In this document: piece by piece, positions 1 through 5,601 of the stretch
How positions within the stretch are numbered: the first letter of the stretch is position 1
Layout: the number at the start of each line of letters is the position of its first letter
Origin: Planctomycetota bacterium
GTDB taxonomy: Bacteria; Planctomycetota; UBA1135; UBA2386
Length of the DNA stretch: 5,669 nt
Direction: 5' to 3'
Assembly: GCA_003235605.1 (NCBI GenBank)
Contig: QJVU01000111.1
Location: 1-5,669 of the forward strand
Made by a program: the position numbers and the translations under genes
Notes under the pieces: model-generated
Told to the model about the DNA's origin: nothing
Database searches by the model: none
Seen by the model: only the letters and a program-made list of their open reading frames with translations

Positions 1-470
1 ACGAAGATCGGGTTGGTGTGGCTGGAGTAGAGCACGCGCAGCGCCAGCCAGCTCGACCTCGCGATCTCGGTCTCGGAGGCCACGTCAGCCCAGCTGCCGT
101 CCGCTGTCACCTCTCGCTTCGCCACCGGCAGGCCGTTGACGACCAGCTCCACCGCCACCTTCCGCGTCTTGCTGACCCGTGCCCGCTCGATGTCCCAGTA
201 CGGCTGCTCCCGCTGGTTGCGCGAGGCGATGAAGGCACCGAGCTGGTCCTGCTCCAGCGGCAGCCGGGCGGCGACCCGCGCCGACACCCTGACCTTCCGC
301 GGCGCATCGAGGCGCAGCTCGCTGCCCTTCACGCCCAGCTCGGTGCCGTCCACCTCGAAGTCGATGATGTGCGAGCGGCCCTCGGAGACGTAGCTGCGCC
401 CGGCGACCAGGCTGTCGACGCACTTGTCGAAGGTCAGCTTCCCGTCGACCTTGGCGTAGCCCCGAGCCAT
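1..470 (-). CDS. C-terminal fragment of a CehA/McbA-like metallohydrolase family protein, probable pseudogene, runs off left edge
   Basis: The reverse strand reads without a stop for 156 codons from an ATG at 470 to the left edge. Landmarks in order are FDERVGMARGYAKVDG (beginning just before the ATG), GRSYVSEGRSHIIDFEVDG, a beta-rich stretch, YWDIERARV, VELVVNGLPVAKREV and, at the edge, SSWLALRVLYSSHTNPIF. From memory this order matches the region after the PHP-type metal-binding domain in planctomycete CehA/McbA-like proteins, which are usually many hundreds of residues long. CehA and McbA are carbaryl hydrolases, but most relatives have no known substrate. The metal-binding half should lie upstream, to the right of 470, and is absent. 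A TGA at 506-504 closes this frame, and the next residues expected of the family appear in another frame, so a frameshift is likely. The start ATG has only a weak GGGTCGGG upstream. I see a family resemblance and infer a non-functional remnant. Confidence 0.6.
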   Translation of the reverse strand, partial: MARGYAKVDGKLTFDKCVDSLVAGRSYVSEGRSHIIDFEVDGTELGVKGSELRLDAPRKVRVSARVAARLPLEQDQLGAFIASRNQREQPYWDIERARVSKTRKVAVELVVNGLPVAKREVTADGSWADVASETEIARSSWLALRVLYSSHTNPIF

Positions 471-541
471 CCCGACCCGCTCGTCGAAGAGCTCCGGAGA
501 AGCTCAACCCGGAGATTCCCGCGACCTTGACGCGGTCGGGC

Positions 542-590
542 ACGAAACCCGTCCGCAACGGGTCTCCGTGCTTGCCCGAGCGGGTTTCGT
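542..590. repeat. 10-bp perfect inverted repeat with a competing inner hairpin
   Basis: ACGAAACCCG at 542-551 is exactly complementary to CGGGTTTCGT at 581-590, with 29 bases between. Inside it a second pair, ACCCGT at 547-552 and ACGGGT at 558-563 with a 5-base loop, uses some of the same bases, so the two stems cannot form together. No T-run follows on either strand, so it is not a standard intrinsic terminator. It could be a repetitive extragenic palindrome or the edge of a lost element. Confidence 0.45.
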
Positions 591-654
591 CGCACCGTCG
601 TCGTCGGCAGCGGCAACGAGGTCGCTGCGTCGGCAATGGGTGGGGCTTGCCAAA

Positions 655-682
655 GCCGGTGCACCCGAACTTGTGCACCTGC
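655..682. repeat. Short inverted repeat (GGTGCAC/GTGCACC)
   Basis: GGTGCAC at 658-664 pairs perfectly with GTGCACC at 673-679 around an 8-base loop; after one mismatch two further pairs form (655-656 with 681-682). Because GTGCAC is itself a palindrome, the two arms are also direct copies. It may be a hairpin or a binding site for a dimeric regulator, but it lies more than 200 bases from the nearest start codon, so a role is not shown. Confidence 0.3.
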
Positions 683-881
683 CAGGAGGAAGGGTGGGAG
701 GCATTGGGCGTCATCGTCTTCAACATCGGCTGCCGTACCCCGACGGGAAAGGCCCGCGATCGGTGGGGGATGAAACCTCGGGAAGTGGCTGGAATCCGGT
801 TCAACCGTGCCTTTGACGCGTGACACAAGGCGGCCGCCCGGCGTAGGTGGTCGATCTCGAGGGGAAGTGAACCCGGCACTG

Positions 882-910
882 TTTACAGTCTGCAGCAGAA
901 CTTGGACAAT
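882..910 (+). promoter_or_regulatory. Candidate sigma70-type promoter for the secreted-protein gene at 973
   Basis: TTTACA at 882-887 matches the -35 consensus at 5 of 6 positions and GACAAT at 905-910 matches the -10 consensus at 4 of 6, with an ideal 17-base spacer. Transcription would begin near 917, leaving a leader of about 56 bases before the ATG. This is the best promoter-like pair I find in the spacer. Confidence 0.4.
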
Positions 911-961
911 GTCGTTTTCCCCCGGAACAACCCGTCCTCGGGTGCTCCAGTCCTTGAACGC

Positions 962-967
962 GGGAGG
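962..967 (+). promoter_or_regulatory. Ribosome binding site fixing the start at 973
   Basis: GGGAGG lies five bases before the ATG at 973, a strong Shine-Dalgarno match at workable spacing. It supports this start, which also places a signal peptide exactly at the N-terminus. Neither of the other two main genes in the window has a comparable site. Confidence 0.65.
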
Positions 968-972
968 CGGCC

Positions 973-2094
973 ATGTGCAGACGAGTCCTGGTCGTCGGGC
1001 TGGCGCTCGCAGCCCAGCTCTTTGCACAGACCACGCCCACCACGGCTCCGCCCGGCTACGAGTCGGTCGAGGCGGCGAGTTACAACGCCTGGTTCGGAGG
1101 CCGACCTGCGTTTCGTTGCCAGGTGATGCACGGCGAGCTCAAGGGCAAGCCCGGGTCCTTCAAGAGGCTGTCGTTTCGCCTCGACACCTTCCCGACCGGT
1201 AGCTACCCGAACGGGCGGAGCTGGAGCGACGTCGTCCTGAAGATGGCTGAGGGGCCGGCAGACTTTGCGAGCACCAGCGAGACTTTCACGCGCAACCACT
1301 TCACCGCGCCAACCACGGTGTTCACCAGCAATCGGGTCCACTGGCCACAAGCGAGCGCGGGCTACGGCATGGACCCGGCCCCCTGGGGTTCGCCCGATGG
1401 TCTCGCCTTCCCCTTCTCGACGACGTGGATCTACAGCGGCAAGAACGGAATCTGCGCTGACTTCGACTTCCACGGTGGGACCCTGGACAACAGCAGTTAC
1501 TGGCACCTGATCGAGTCCTACTTCCTCGATGGCGTGCCGGACACAGTCGCCGGGGGAGACACATACCGGATCTATGGGAACATCCACTGCCGTGCCACCG
1601 GCCGGACGGGCTACAGCGTGTACTACCCCCGCACCGCGACGTACGGCCTCGATGCACTCGAGTACGCCGGCAAGTTCCGCTACATCCTCGAATACAAGGG
1701 GCTGCCGGCAAGCGCGGCATCGAACGGCGCCTTCCTGGCCATCACGACCGGCGGCAGTACTACCGGAACGCCCATGCCGGGCTCCTGCAACCCGTTGCAC
1801 GTCGACTTGAACCGAGCGGCAGCGATTCAGCTGTTCCTGCCCGACTCGTCGGGAACCGGTGCCGCCCCCTTCGCCACCTACCAGCTGTTCTCCTACACGT
1901 CCGTGCTGGCAGGCACCGACGTCTGGTCGCAGATCGCCTTCGAGGATGGGACGCCCCCGCGCTTCCAGCTGACGATGGCAGGGCGCAACCGGTTGTGGTT
2001 CCTCCCCAACAGGCAACGGTCGATGCTGTGGAGCGAGGGCACCGTGACCGGCACCAGGCATAGCAACGGGATTCCGCTCCTGTACCTGCAGTAG
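973..2094 (+). CDS. Secreted protein of unknown function, planctomycete-type
   Basis: This 373-residue protein has a clear Sec signal peptide: a basic start (MCRRV), a hydrophobic core VLVVGLALAA and a likely cut after Ala18 (LFA|QTT). No other membrane segment is visible, so it should be exported to the periplasm, surface or medium. The body (about 28-240) is rich in aromatic and beta-prone residues and has a HGELKGKP...LSFRLD stretch at 53-71 resembling a group of uncharacterised planctomycete exported proteins. Residues 245-325 end in LAGTDVWSQIAFED, recalling the LxGxxxxxQ ending of C-terminal modules in the same organisms. There are five cysteines after the signal (49, 161, 206, 272 and one within the signal at 2 not counted, i.e. 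four in the mature chain). No catalytic motif is recognisable; a carbohydrate- or matrix-related beta-sandwich is possible but unproven. Start choice is supported by GGGAGG and the signal peptide. It is apparently a single-gene unit. Confidence 0.85.
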   Translation: MCRRVLVVGLALAAQLFAQTTPTTAPPGYESVEAASYNAWFGGRPAFRCQVMHGELKGKPGSFKRLSFRLDTFPTGSYPNGRSWSDVVLKMAEGPADFASTSETFTRNHFTAPTTVFTSNRVHWPQASAGYGMDPAPWGSPDGLAFPFSTTWIYSGKNGICADFDFHGGTLDNSSYWHLIESYFLDGVPDTVAGGDTYRIYGNIHCRATGRTGYSVYYPRTATYGLDALEYAGKFRYILEYKGLPASAASNGAFLAITTGGSTTGTPMPGSCNPLHVDLNRAAAIQLFLPDSSGTGAAPFATYQLFSYTSVLAGTDVWSQIAFEDGTPPRFQLTMAGRNRLWFLPNRQRSMLWSEGTVTGTRHSNGIPLLYLQ

Positions 2095-2357
2095 GCCCGT
2101 CCGCGGTCTGTCACCCAGGATCCAGCGCGCAGCGTTTCTTCTGCACGGCTTGTAGCGACCGGATCCCGCGGCCGAGTGCGTTTCGCAGCTTCCGCGTCTG
2201 CACGACCTGGACGTCGAGACCGGGGCCACCCCAAGACCACCCTCTCTTTCTCTCTCGATGGCGGCTACCATCACGACCCGAAGTGCCGGAGTAGCTCCTG
2301 GCCCTTTTCCCCCACTTTGCCGGACCCGCATGGAGCGTGACCATCGAGAAACAGACC
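2095..2357. other. Spacer with a 16-base pyrimidine tract
   Basis: The 263 bases between the secreted-protein gene and the NmrA-like gene hold no convincing gene, intrinsic terminator or promoter. Positions 2241-2256 are an unbroken pyrimidine tract dominated by CT steps (CCTCTCTTTCTCTCTC), purine-only on the minus strand. The rest is GC-rich without a strong inverted repeat. Confidence 0.45.
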
Positions 2358-3299
2358 ATGAGCAAGCAGATCATCACCGTCGTTGGCGCCACCGGAGCAC
2401 AGGGTGGCGCTCTGGTTCGTACCATCCTTTCCCGGGGCGACTTCGCAGCCCGAGCCATCACCCGGAACCCCGATTCCGACAAGGCCCGGGCACTGGCCCG
2501 CGCCGGAGCCGAGGTCGTTGCCGCCGACCTGGATGACGAGGCGTCGCTGCGGAAGGCCTTCACGGGGGCACACGGCGCCTTCTGTCTCACCAACTTCTGG
2601 GAGCACTTCTCACCGGAGAAGGAGCTGGCGCAGGCCAGGAACCTGGCCCAGGCGTCGAGGGACGCTGGGATCGCCCACGCCATCTGGTCCACCCTCGAAG
2701 ACACACGGATCCTCGTGCCACTGGAGGACGACCGCATGCCGACCCTTCAGGGCCACTACAAGGTCCCTCACTTCGATGCCAAGGGAGAGGCCAACCACTT
2801 CTTCACCGACCTCGATGTGCCGACGACGCTGCTCCACACCTCGTTCTACTGGGACAACCTGATCCACTTCGGTATGGGTCCCAAGAGAGGCGAGGACGGC
2901 AAGCTCGCGTTCGTGCTGCCCATGGCAGACAAGAGGCTCCCGGGGATCGCAGTGGAAGACATCGGCAAGTGCGCGTACGGGATCTTCAACGAGGGCAGCA
3001 AGTTCATCGGCAAGAGCGTCGGGATCGCGGGCGAACACCTCACCGGGACGCAGATGGCAAAGGAACTGTCTGCGGCATTTGGTCAGGAGGTGGTGTACGA
3101 GTACGTTCCCCCCGAGGTCTACCGGACCTTCGGCTTCCCCGGCGCGGAGGATTTGGGAAACATGTTCCAGTACAAGCGGGACTTCCAGGCTGAGTTCTGC
3201 GGTGCGCGCAGCGTCGAGTTCTCTCGATCCATCAATCCGGAGCTGCTGACCTTCGCCGCGTGGCTCGACCAGAACAAGGCGAACATCTCGTTGGAGTAG
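2358..3299 (+). CDS. NmrA/HSCARG-family NAD(P)-binding protein
   Basis: This 313-residue protein is an atypical short-chain dehydrogenase of the NmrA-like group that includes human HSCARG (NMRAL1), an NADPH-sensing cytosolic regulator. The Rossmann glycine motif GATGAQG is at 10-16, TRNP at 35-38 gives an Arg placed to contact the NADP 2'-phosphate, and ADLDDE at 56-61 closes the first half of the fold. WSTLED at 110-115 and HFDAKGE at 138-144 (Lys142) match HSCARG's YSGLEN and HFDGKGE. The C-terminal part contains FGFPGAEDLGNMF, also as in HSCARG. The usual SDR Tyr-x-x-x-Lys pair is not evident, so a redox-sensing role is as likely as catalysis; bacterial members are often simply named NmrA family. 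ATG at 2358 gives an N-terminus typical of the family; a GTG at 2337 would add seven residues, with GGAG only one base away. No clear promoter is seen and no neighbour suggests a substrate. Confidence 0.93.
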   Translation: MSKQIITVVGATGAQGGALVRTILSRGDFAARAITRNPDSDKARALARAGAEVVAADLDDEASLRKAFTGAHGAFCLTNFWEHFSPEKELAQARNLAQASRDAGIAHAIWSTLEDTRILVPLEDDRMPTLQGHYKVPHFDAKGEANHFFTDLDVPTTLLHTSFYWDNLIHFGMGPKRGEDGKLAFVLPMADKRLPGIAVEDIGKCAYGIFNEGSKFIGKSVGIAGEHLTGTQMAKELSAAFGQEVVYEYVPPEVYRTFGFPGAEDLGNMFQYKRDFQAEFCGARSVEFSRSINPELLTFAAWLDQNKANISLE

Positions 3300-3316
3300 G
3301 TCCTCCAGCTCAGCAT

Positions 3317-3342
3317 GGCGAAGGCTGCGGGACCTCTTCGCC
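3317..3342. terminator. Hairpin in the convergent spacer, possible terminator
   Basis: GGCGAAG at 3317-3323 pairs perfectly with CTTCGCC at 3336-3342 around a 12-base loop, starting 18 bases after the NmrA-like gene's stop. No T-run follows, so it is only a candidate structure for ending transcription. Confidence 0.3.
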
Positions 3343-3364
3343 TGTCGATCGTTGCTGCGTATGG

Positions 3365-3380
3365 CGCGGCTACCGCCGCG
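3365..3380. terminator. GC-only hairpin between convergent genes, possible bidirectional terminator element
   Basis: CGCGGC at 3365-3370 pairs perfectly with GCCGCG at 3375-3380 around the four-base loop TACC. It sits between two genes that converge and could slow polymerase from either side, but there is no T-run on either strand. Confidence 0.3.
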
Positions 3381-3432
3381 ACGCCGTGTGGGCCCGGCGC
3401 CACGACGGTGAGCCGCGGATCATCCTGACCGG

Positions 3433-4734
3433 CTACCCCCCGACCGTGAACTCTATTGCGTTGGTGAGACCTGCGGCGCCTTGGGCGCACTGGATCAGGA
3501 ACTGGGTGCAGGCGCTGACATTGCACAGTGCCGGGTCCCTGGGGACACCTCCGAGCTTCAGATTGAGGCTGCCTGAGCACGCACCGCCCTGACCACCCAG
3601 GGAGAAAACCCCAAGCAGCAGTGGGAAGCCACCACCCAGGGCGGGATGCACCTGTCCGCAGAGACCGGGCAGTCCCAGACCGTTCGTGCAGACCCCCGGC
3701 GAGATGTAGAAGGCGCCGGTGCCACCCGTGGGCGCGCCGGTGATGTCGATGGCGACGTCCGGGTTGCCCAGCACCAGGTCGCCGCCGGAGAGGTCCAGCG
3801 TCATGTTGCCGCAGCCACCGCAGGTATTGGGCAGGCAGCTCTGACCGACGAGGCGCTTGCCCCACTTGGGCATCACCGCAAGACCCGCCCACATGTCCCC
3901 TTTCTGCTTCTGGCAGCAGGGAACGTTGAGGAGCTGATTCATGTTGACGGTCTTGCCGTTGAGGGGGTCGACCATCTGCACCACGTTCACTTCGTTGCCC
4001 GTGGCAACATAGAGGAACTGTCGGCAGGCGCTGTAGGTCGCGCCGGTGGCTGGCTGGCTACCCGAACAGGGAGAGAACAAGATGCTCGTCAGCCTGCACG
4101 GATCGCTGCGGGGAGCGGCGTATATCGTGAAGCCGGGACGGGCAAAGCCATACCAGCTGGTGACGTAGTAGAACAGGTGACGAACCTCGTCATAGGCCAG
4201 GGCCCCCGCGGTCTCGCCGGGGGTGCCGATCTTGACCGTGCAGCCAGCCTTCTTCACCGCGGGGTTGCAGTTGCCGCCGATGCTGGAGACGTCGTAGACC
4301 GTGAGCGCCATCTGATTGGTGATCGTCTCCAGCTGATAGAGCTCGCCACGGCTGGGCGAGAGGGCAAGTCCGCTGATGACGCTCGCCGCCGGCGTGCTGA
4401 TCTGCCGGGTGGGTCTGAAGGTGCAGAGCGTCTGCTTGTCGCTCGGCCGATAGAGGACGATACGGGTATCGTCGGTCACCCAGACCGCCCGGTGCCGCGG
4501 GTCATAGGCGCTGCCGCCGGCGAAGGTGTTGCTGTTGTGGAGGCCAACGGGGCCTACCTGGGTGGCAGCGCTGCAACTGCCGAAGGACGGCACCTGCATG
4601 TCGAGGGTGCTGGCCCCCGTGGACTGGACATTGTTGGTGATGCCCAGGAGGGTGTCGGAGGCGTTCTGGGCCGCGGCGGTTGCGGCCACGGCGAGGGCGA
4701 GGACCACCCCGGAAAAAGCCTTGATAGCGTCCAT
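3433..4734 (-). CDS. Secreted cysteine-rich protein with beta-propeller-like repeats, function unknown
   Basis: Read from ATG at 4734 this is a 433-residue exported protein. The signal peptide has a Lys near the start (MDAIKAF), a hydrophobic core and a likely cut at AAA|Q after residue 22. About five blade-like repeats follow, each a small/hydrophobic strand, a turn such as YDPR, LSPS, YDEV, YSAC or VMPK, then a second strand; they begin near 73, 120, 176, 231 and 282. The mature chain has 18 cysteines, including the adjacent pair CCQKQK (273-278) and C-x4-C-x2-C at 300-308, suggesting disulfides or a metal site. From about 310 a glycine- and leucine-rich module runs to the end (LTNAIEFTVGG), resembling C-terminal modules on many planctomycete exported proteins. 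No enzyme motif is visible; binding or scaffolding at the cell surface is a guess. An earlier in-frame start at 4845 would put 37 residues before the signal and is rejected. No good Shine-Dalgarno site precedes 4734. The gene converges on the NmrA-like gene. Confidence 0.85.
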   Translation of the reverse strand: MDAIKAFSGVVLALAVAATAAAQNASDTLLGITNNVQSTGASTLDMQVPSFGSCSAATQVGPVGLHNSNTFAGGSAYDPRHRAVWVTDDTRIVLYRPSDKQTLCTFRPTRQISTPAASVISGLALSPSRGELYQLETITNQMALTVYDVSSIGGNCNPAVKKAGCTVKIGTPGETAGALAYDEVRHLFYYVTSWYGFARPGFTIYAAPRSDPCRLTSILFSPCSGSQPATGATYSACRQFLYVATGNEVNVVQMVDPLNGKTVNMNQLLNVPCCQKQKGDMWAGLAVMPKWGKRLVGQSCLPNTCGGCGNMTLDLSGGDLVLGNPDVAIDITGAPTGGTGAFYISPGVCTNGLGLPGLCGQVHPALGGGFPLLLGVFSLGGQGGACSGSLNLKLGGVPRDPALCNVSACTQFLIQCAQGAAGLTNAIEFTVGG

Positions 4735-4864
4735 TGTCTTGTGCGAGTCAGGGGAAGCTGTGTGCAAGGCGACCGGACAGCAATACACAGGAGAGACACG
4801 CCGGTAACAGGTGTGGCCGCTCTTCGGGAAGATCGCAGTGGGCAAACACGCGGGTCTTCAGGCC

Positions 4865-4993
4865 GAGCGGTGGTGGGATCCGCTCACGGGACGGCGGCTG
4901 TTGGCGTTCAGCCTGGAGCCGTCGGCGATCGAGAGAGTCCTGCGGCATTGGGATCTGGCGACCGAGCCGCCGAAATGCACCCGGCCCATCCGG
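4865..4993 (+). pseudogene. Remnant of an IS91-family transposase C-terminus
   Basis: In the plus frame from 4865 the translation contains DPLTGRRLLAF, then EPSAIERVLRHWDLATEPP (4916-4972). From memory, IS91-family (Y2, HUH-type) transposases with an N-terminal zinc-binding domain end in a pattern like DPLxCPRCGGRxRLLAFI...P..I.RIL.HL.LPTEPP. The match is good except that the CPRC knuckle is missing, as if deleted between DPLT and GRR. The catalytic HUH and tyrosine motifs are absent, since the fragment begins inside the leader of the divergent propeller gene. Third codon positions are strongly G or C, consistent with former coding use. After about 4993 the similarity stops; the frame itself stays open to a TAA at 5123-5125. 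The surrounding ATG at 4811 is likely irrelevant. This is recognised by pattern only, so it remains moderately sure. Confidence 0.5.
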
Positions 4994-5050
4994 GCTACTT
5001 TGGGATCCCCATGCGCCGCAGGAGCGCGCGGTACTCCACGCGCTGTCGGA

Positions 5051-5065
5051 CCGGCTCGAAGCCGG
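5051..5065. repeat. Compact hairpin CCGGCT-CGA-AGCCGG
   Basis: CCGGCT at 5051-5056 pairs perfectly with AGCCGG at 5060-5065 around a three-base loop. It lies downstream of the transposase scrap; elements of the IS91 family carry a subterminal hairpin, but I cannot identify a matching end, so any link is speculative. Confidence 0.3.
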
Positions 5066-5157
5066 CGGAGACGCTTCGTCGGACACATGGAGATGGCGAG
5101 GATCCACGTCGGACTGGGCGAGTAAGCCGCGAGGCCGTCGGCCAGCGCGATACCGAT

Positions 5158-5175
5158 CTCGAGGACCTCCTCGAG
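5158..5175. repeat. 18-base palindrome with two-base centre
   Basis: CTCGAGGA at 5158-5165 is perfectly complementary to TCCTCGAG at 5168-5175, with CC between. It could be a site for a dimeric protein, but it also reads as LEDLLE in the plus frame that ends at 5211, so codon repetition may explain it. Confidence 0.3.
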
Positions 5176-5307
5176 TGGGCAGCCGACTTCCTGGCGAGCC
5201 TGGACGCCTGAGGCCGTGTGGCCCAAGAACTCGGCCGACGGGCGGAGGACGGCCGAACAACCGGGCATCACGCACTGCAAGCGAACACTTCGTGAGCTCG
5301 GTGCCCC

Positions 5308-5517
5308 TCACCCGGCAAGGCGCGCGAAGTCTGCGAACCCTATGCCGCTATCCTCATGGAGTGCGCAGAAGACATGGTTTCGCGTAGCCGCCCCCTCGGA
5401 TGAACTGCGCAGCGCTTCGAGCAGCTGATCGCGGCTGATGCCGGTCTCCAGCATGAAGCTGAGAACTTCCGCCCGCCAACGCTCGCGATACACCCTGAGT
5501 GCGAACCAGGAGTTCAT
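5308..5517 (-). CDS. Hypothetical protein, 69 residues from ATG, probably the C-terminal part of a membrane protein
   Basis: From ATG at 5517 the reverse strand encodes 69 residues: an aromatic and basic start (MNSWFALRVYRERWRAE), then ISRDQLLEALRSS, ending FADFARLAG before TGA. The same frame continues open upstream for 28 codons to a TAG at 5604-5602, and those codons spell a strong transmembrane segment (LVCVGWTLATAFSYLWLII) followed by GPRGE. That stretch has no ATG, GTG or TTG, and about five of six third positions are G or C, so it looks like genuine coding sequence without a start. The likely reading is one gene whose earlier part is beyond the TAG; the ATG at 5517 has only GGCGAG immediately adjacent to it, too close for a good ribosome site. 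I do not recognise the family. Confidence 0.4.
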   Translation of the reverse strand: MNSWFALRVYRERWRAEVLSFMLETGISRDQLLEALRSSSEGAATRNHVFCALHEDSGIGFADFARLAG

Positions 5518-5601
5518 CTCGCCGCGTGGACCGATGATGAGCCAAAGGTACGAGAACGCCGTCGCCAGCGTCCAGCCGACGCAAACCAGGACCCGTGTCG
5601 T

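Larger units (their letters stand above)
471..972. other. Gene-poor spacer between the metallohydrolase remnant and the secreted-protein gene
   Basis: I see no convincing gene here. Open frames exist on both strands but encode arginine- and proline-rich peptides without recognisable motifs, as expected for antisense or noncoding reading of GC-rich DNA. The first 75 bases (471-545) appear to hold the decayed upstream end of the metallohydrolase remnant on the minus strand. The rest contains two inverted repeats (542-590 and 655-682), a NotI-like palindrome GGCGGCCGCC at 829-838, and the promoter and ribosome binding site of the gene beginning at 973. Confidence 0.6.
4735..5307. other. Gene-poor region upstream of the propeller gene, with transposase debris and palindromes
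   Basis: The first 130 bases are the leader and upstream region of the minus-strand propeller gene; the nearest promoter-like pair there is poor (TTACCG and TATTGC on the minus strand), so I do not call it. Positions 4865-4993 carry an apparent transposase scrap on the plus strand. Beyond it, 5000-5307 has no intact gene: a plus-strand frame closing at a TGA at 5209-5211 ends with a coding-like tail (about 5130-5211), and two compact palindromes occur at 5051-5065 and 5158-5175. Confidence 0.5.

Noticed and set aside
527..823. Plus-strand open frames in the 471-972 spacer (98 and 82 codons)
   Set aside because: The products are arginine- and glycine-rich without recognisable motifs, and the two frames overlap each other with no ribosome site preceding either.
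883..2331. Long minus-strand open frame of 482 codons opposite the secreted-protein gene
   Set aside because: It lies antisense to a gene with a signal peptide, ribosome site and coherent composition; its own product is valine-, arginine- and glycine-rich without motifs, as expected for the reverse reading of GC-rich codons.
3119..3892. Minus-strand open frame of 257 codons spanning the convergent spacer
   Set aside because: It overlaps the 3' ends of two well-supported genes in other frames and begins inside one of them; the product is arginine-rich low-complexity sequence.
4735..4845. Longer form of the propeller protein starting at 4845
   Set aside because: It would add 37 residues in front of a textbook signal peptide, hiding it; the ATG at 4734 gives a normal exported protein.
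5045..5114. Three copies of GTCGGAC spaced 33 and 30 bases apart, considered as a short repeat array or CRISPR-like structure
   Set aside because: Seven bases is far too short for a CRISPR repeat, and such words recur by chance in GC-rich DNA.
3646..5211. Plus-strand open frame of 521 codons opposite the propeller gene
   Set aside because: Most of it is the complement of the minus-strand propeller gene and shows no domain. Only its last 80 or so bases look coding-like, and these are reported separately.
4858..5280. Minus-strand open frame of 140 codons in the gene-poor region
   Set aside because: It lies opposite the transposase-like scrap, has no signal, domain or ribosome site, and its composition is that of a complement frame.
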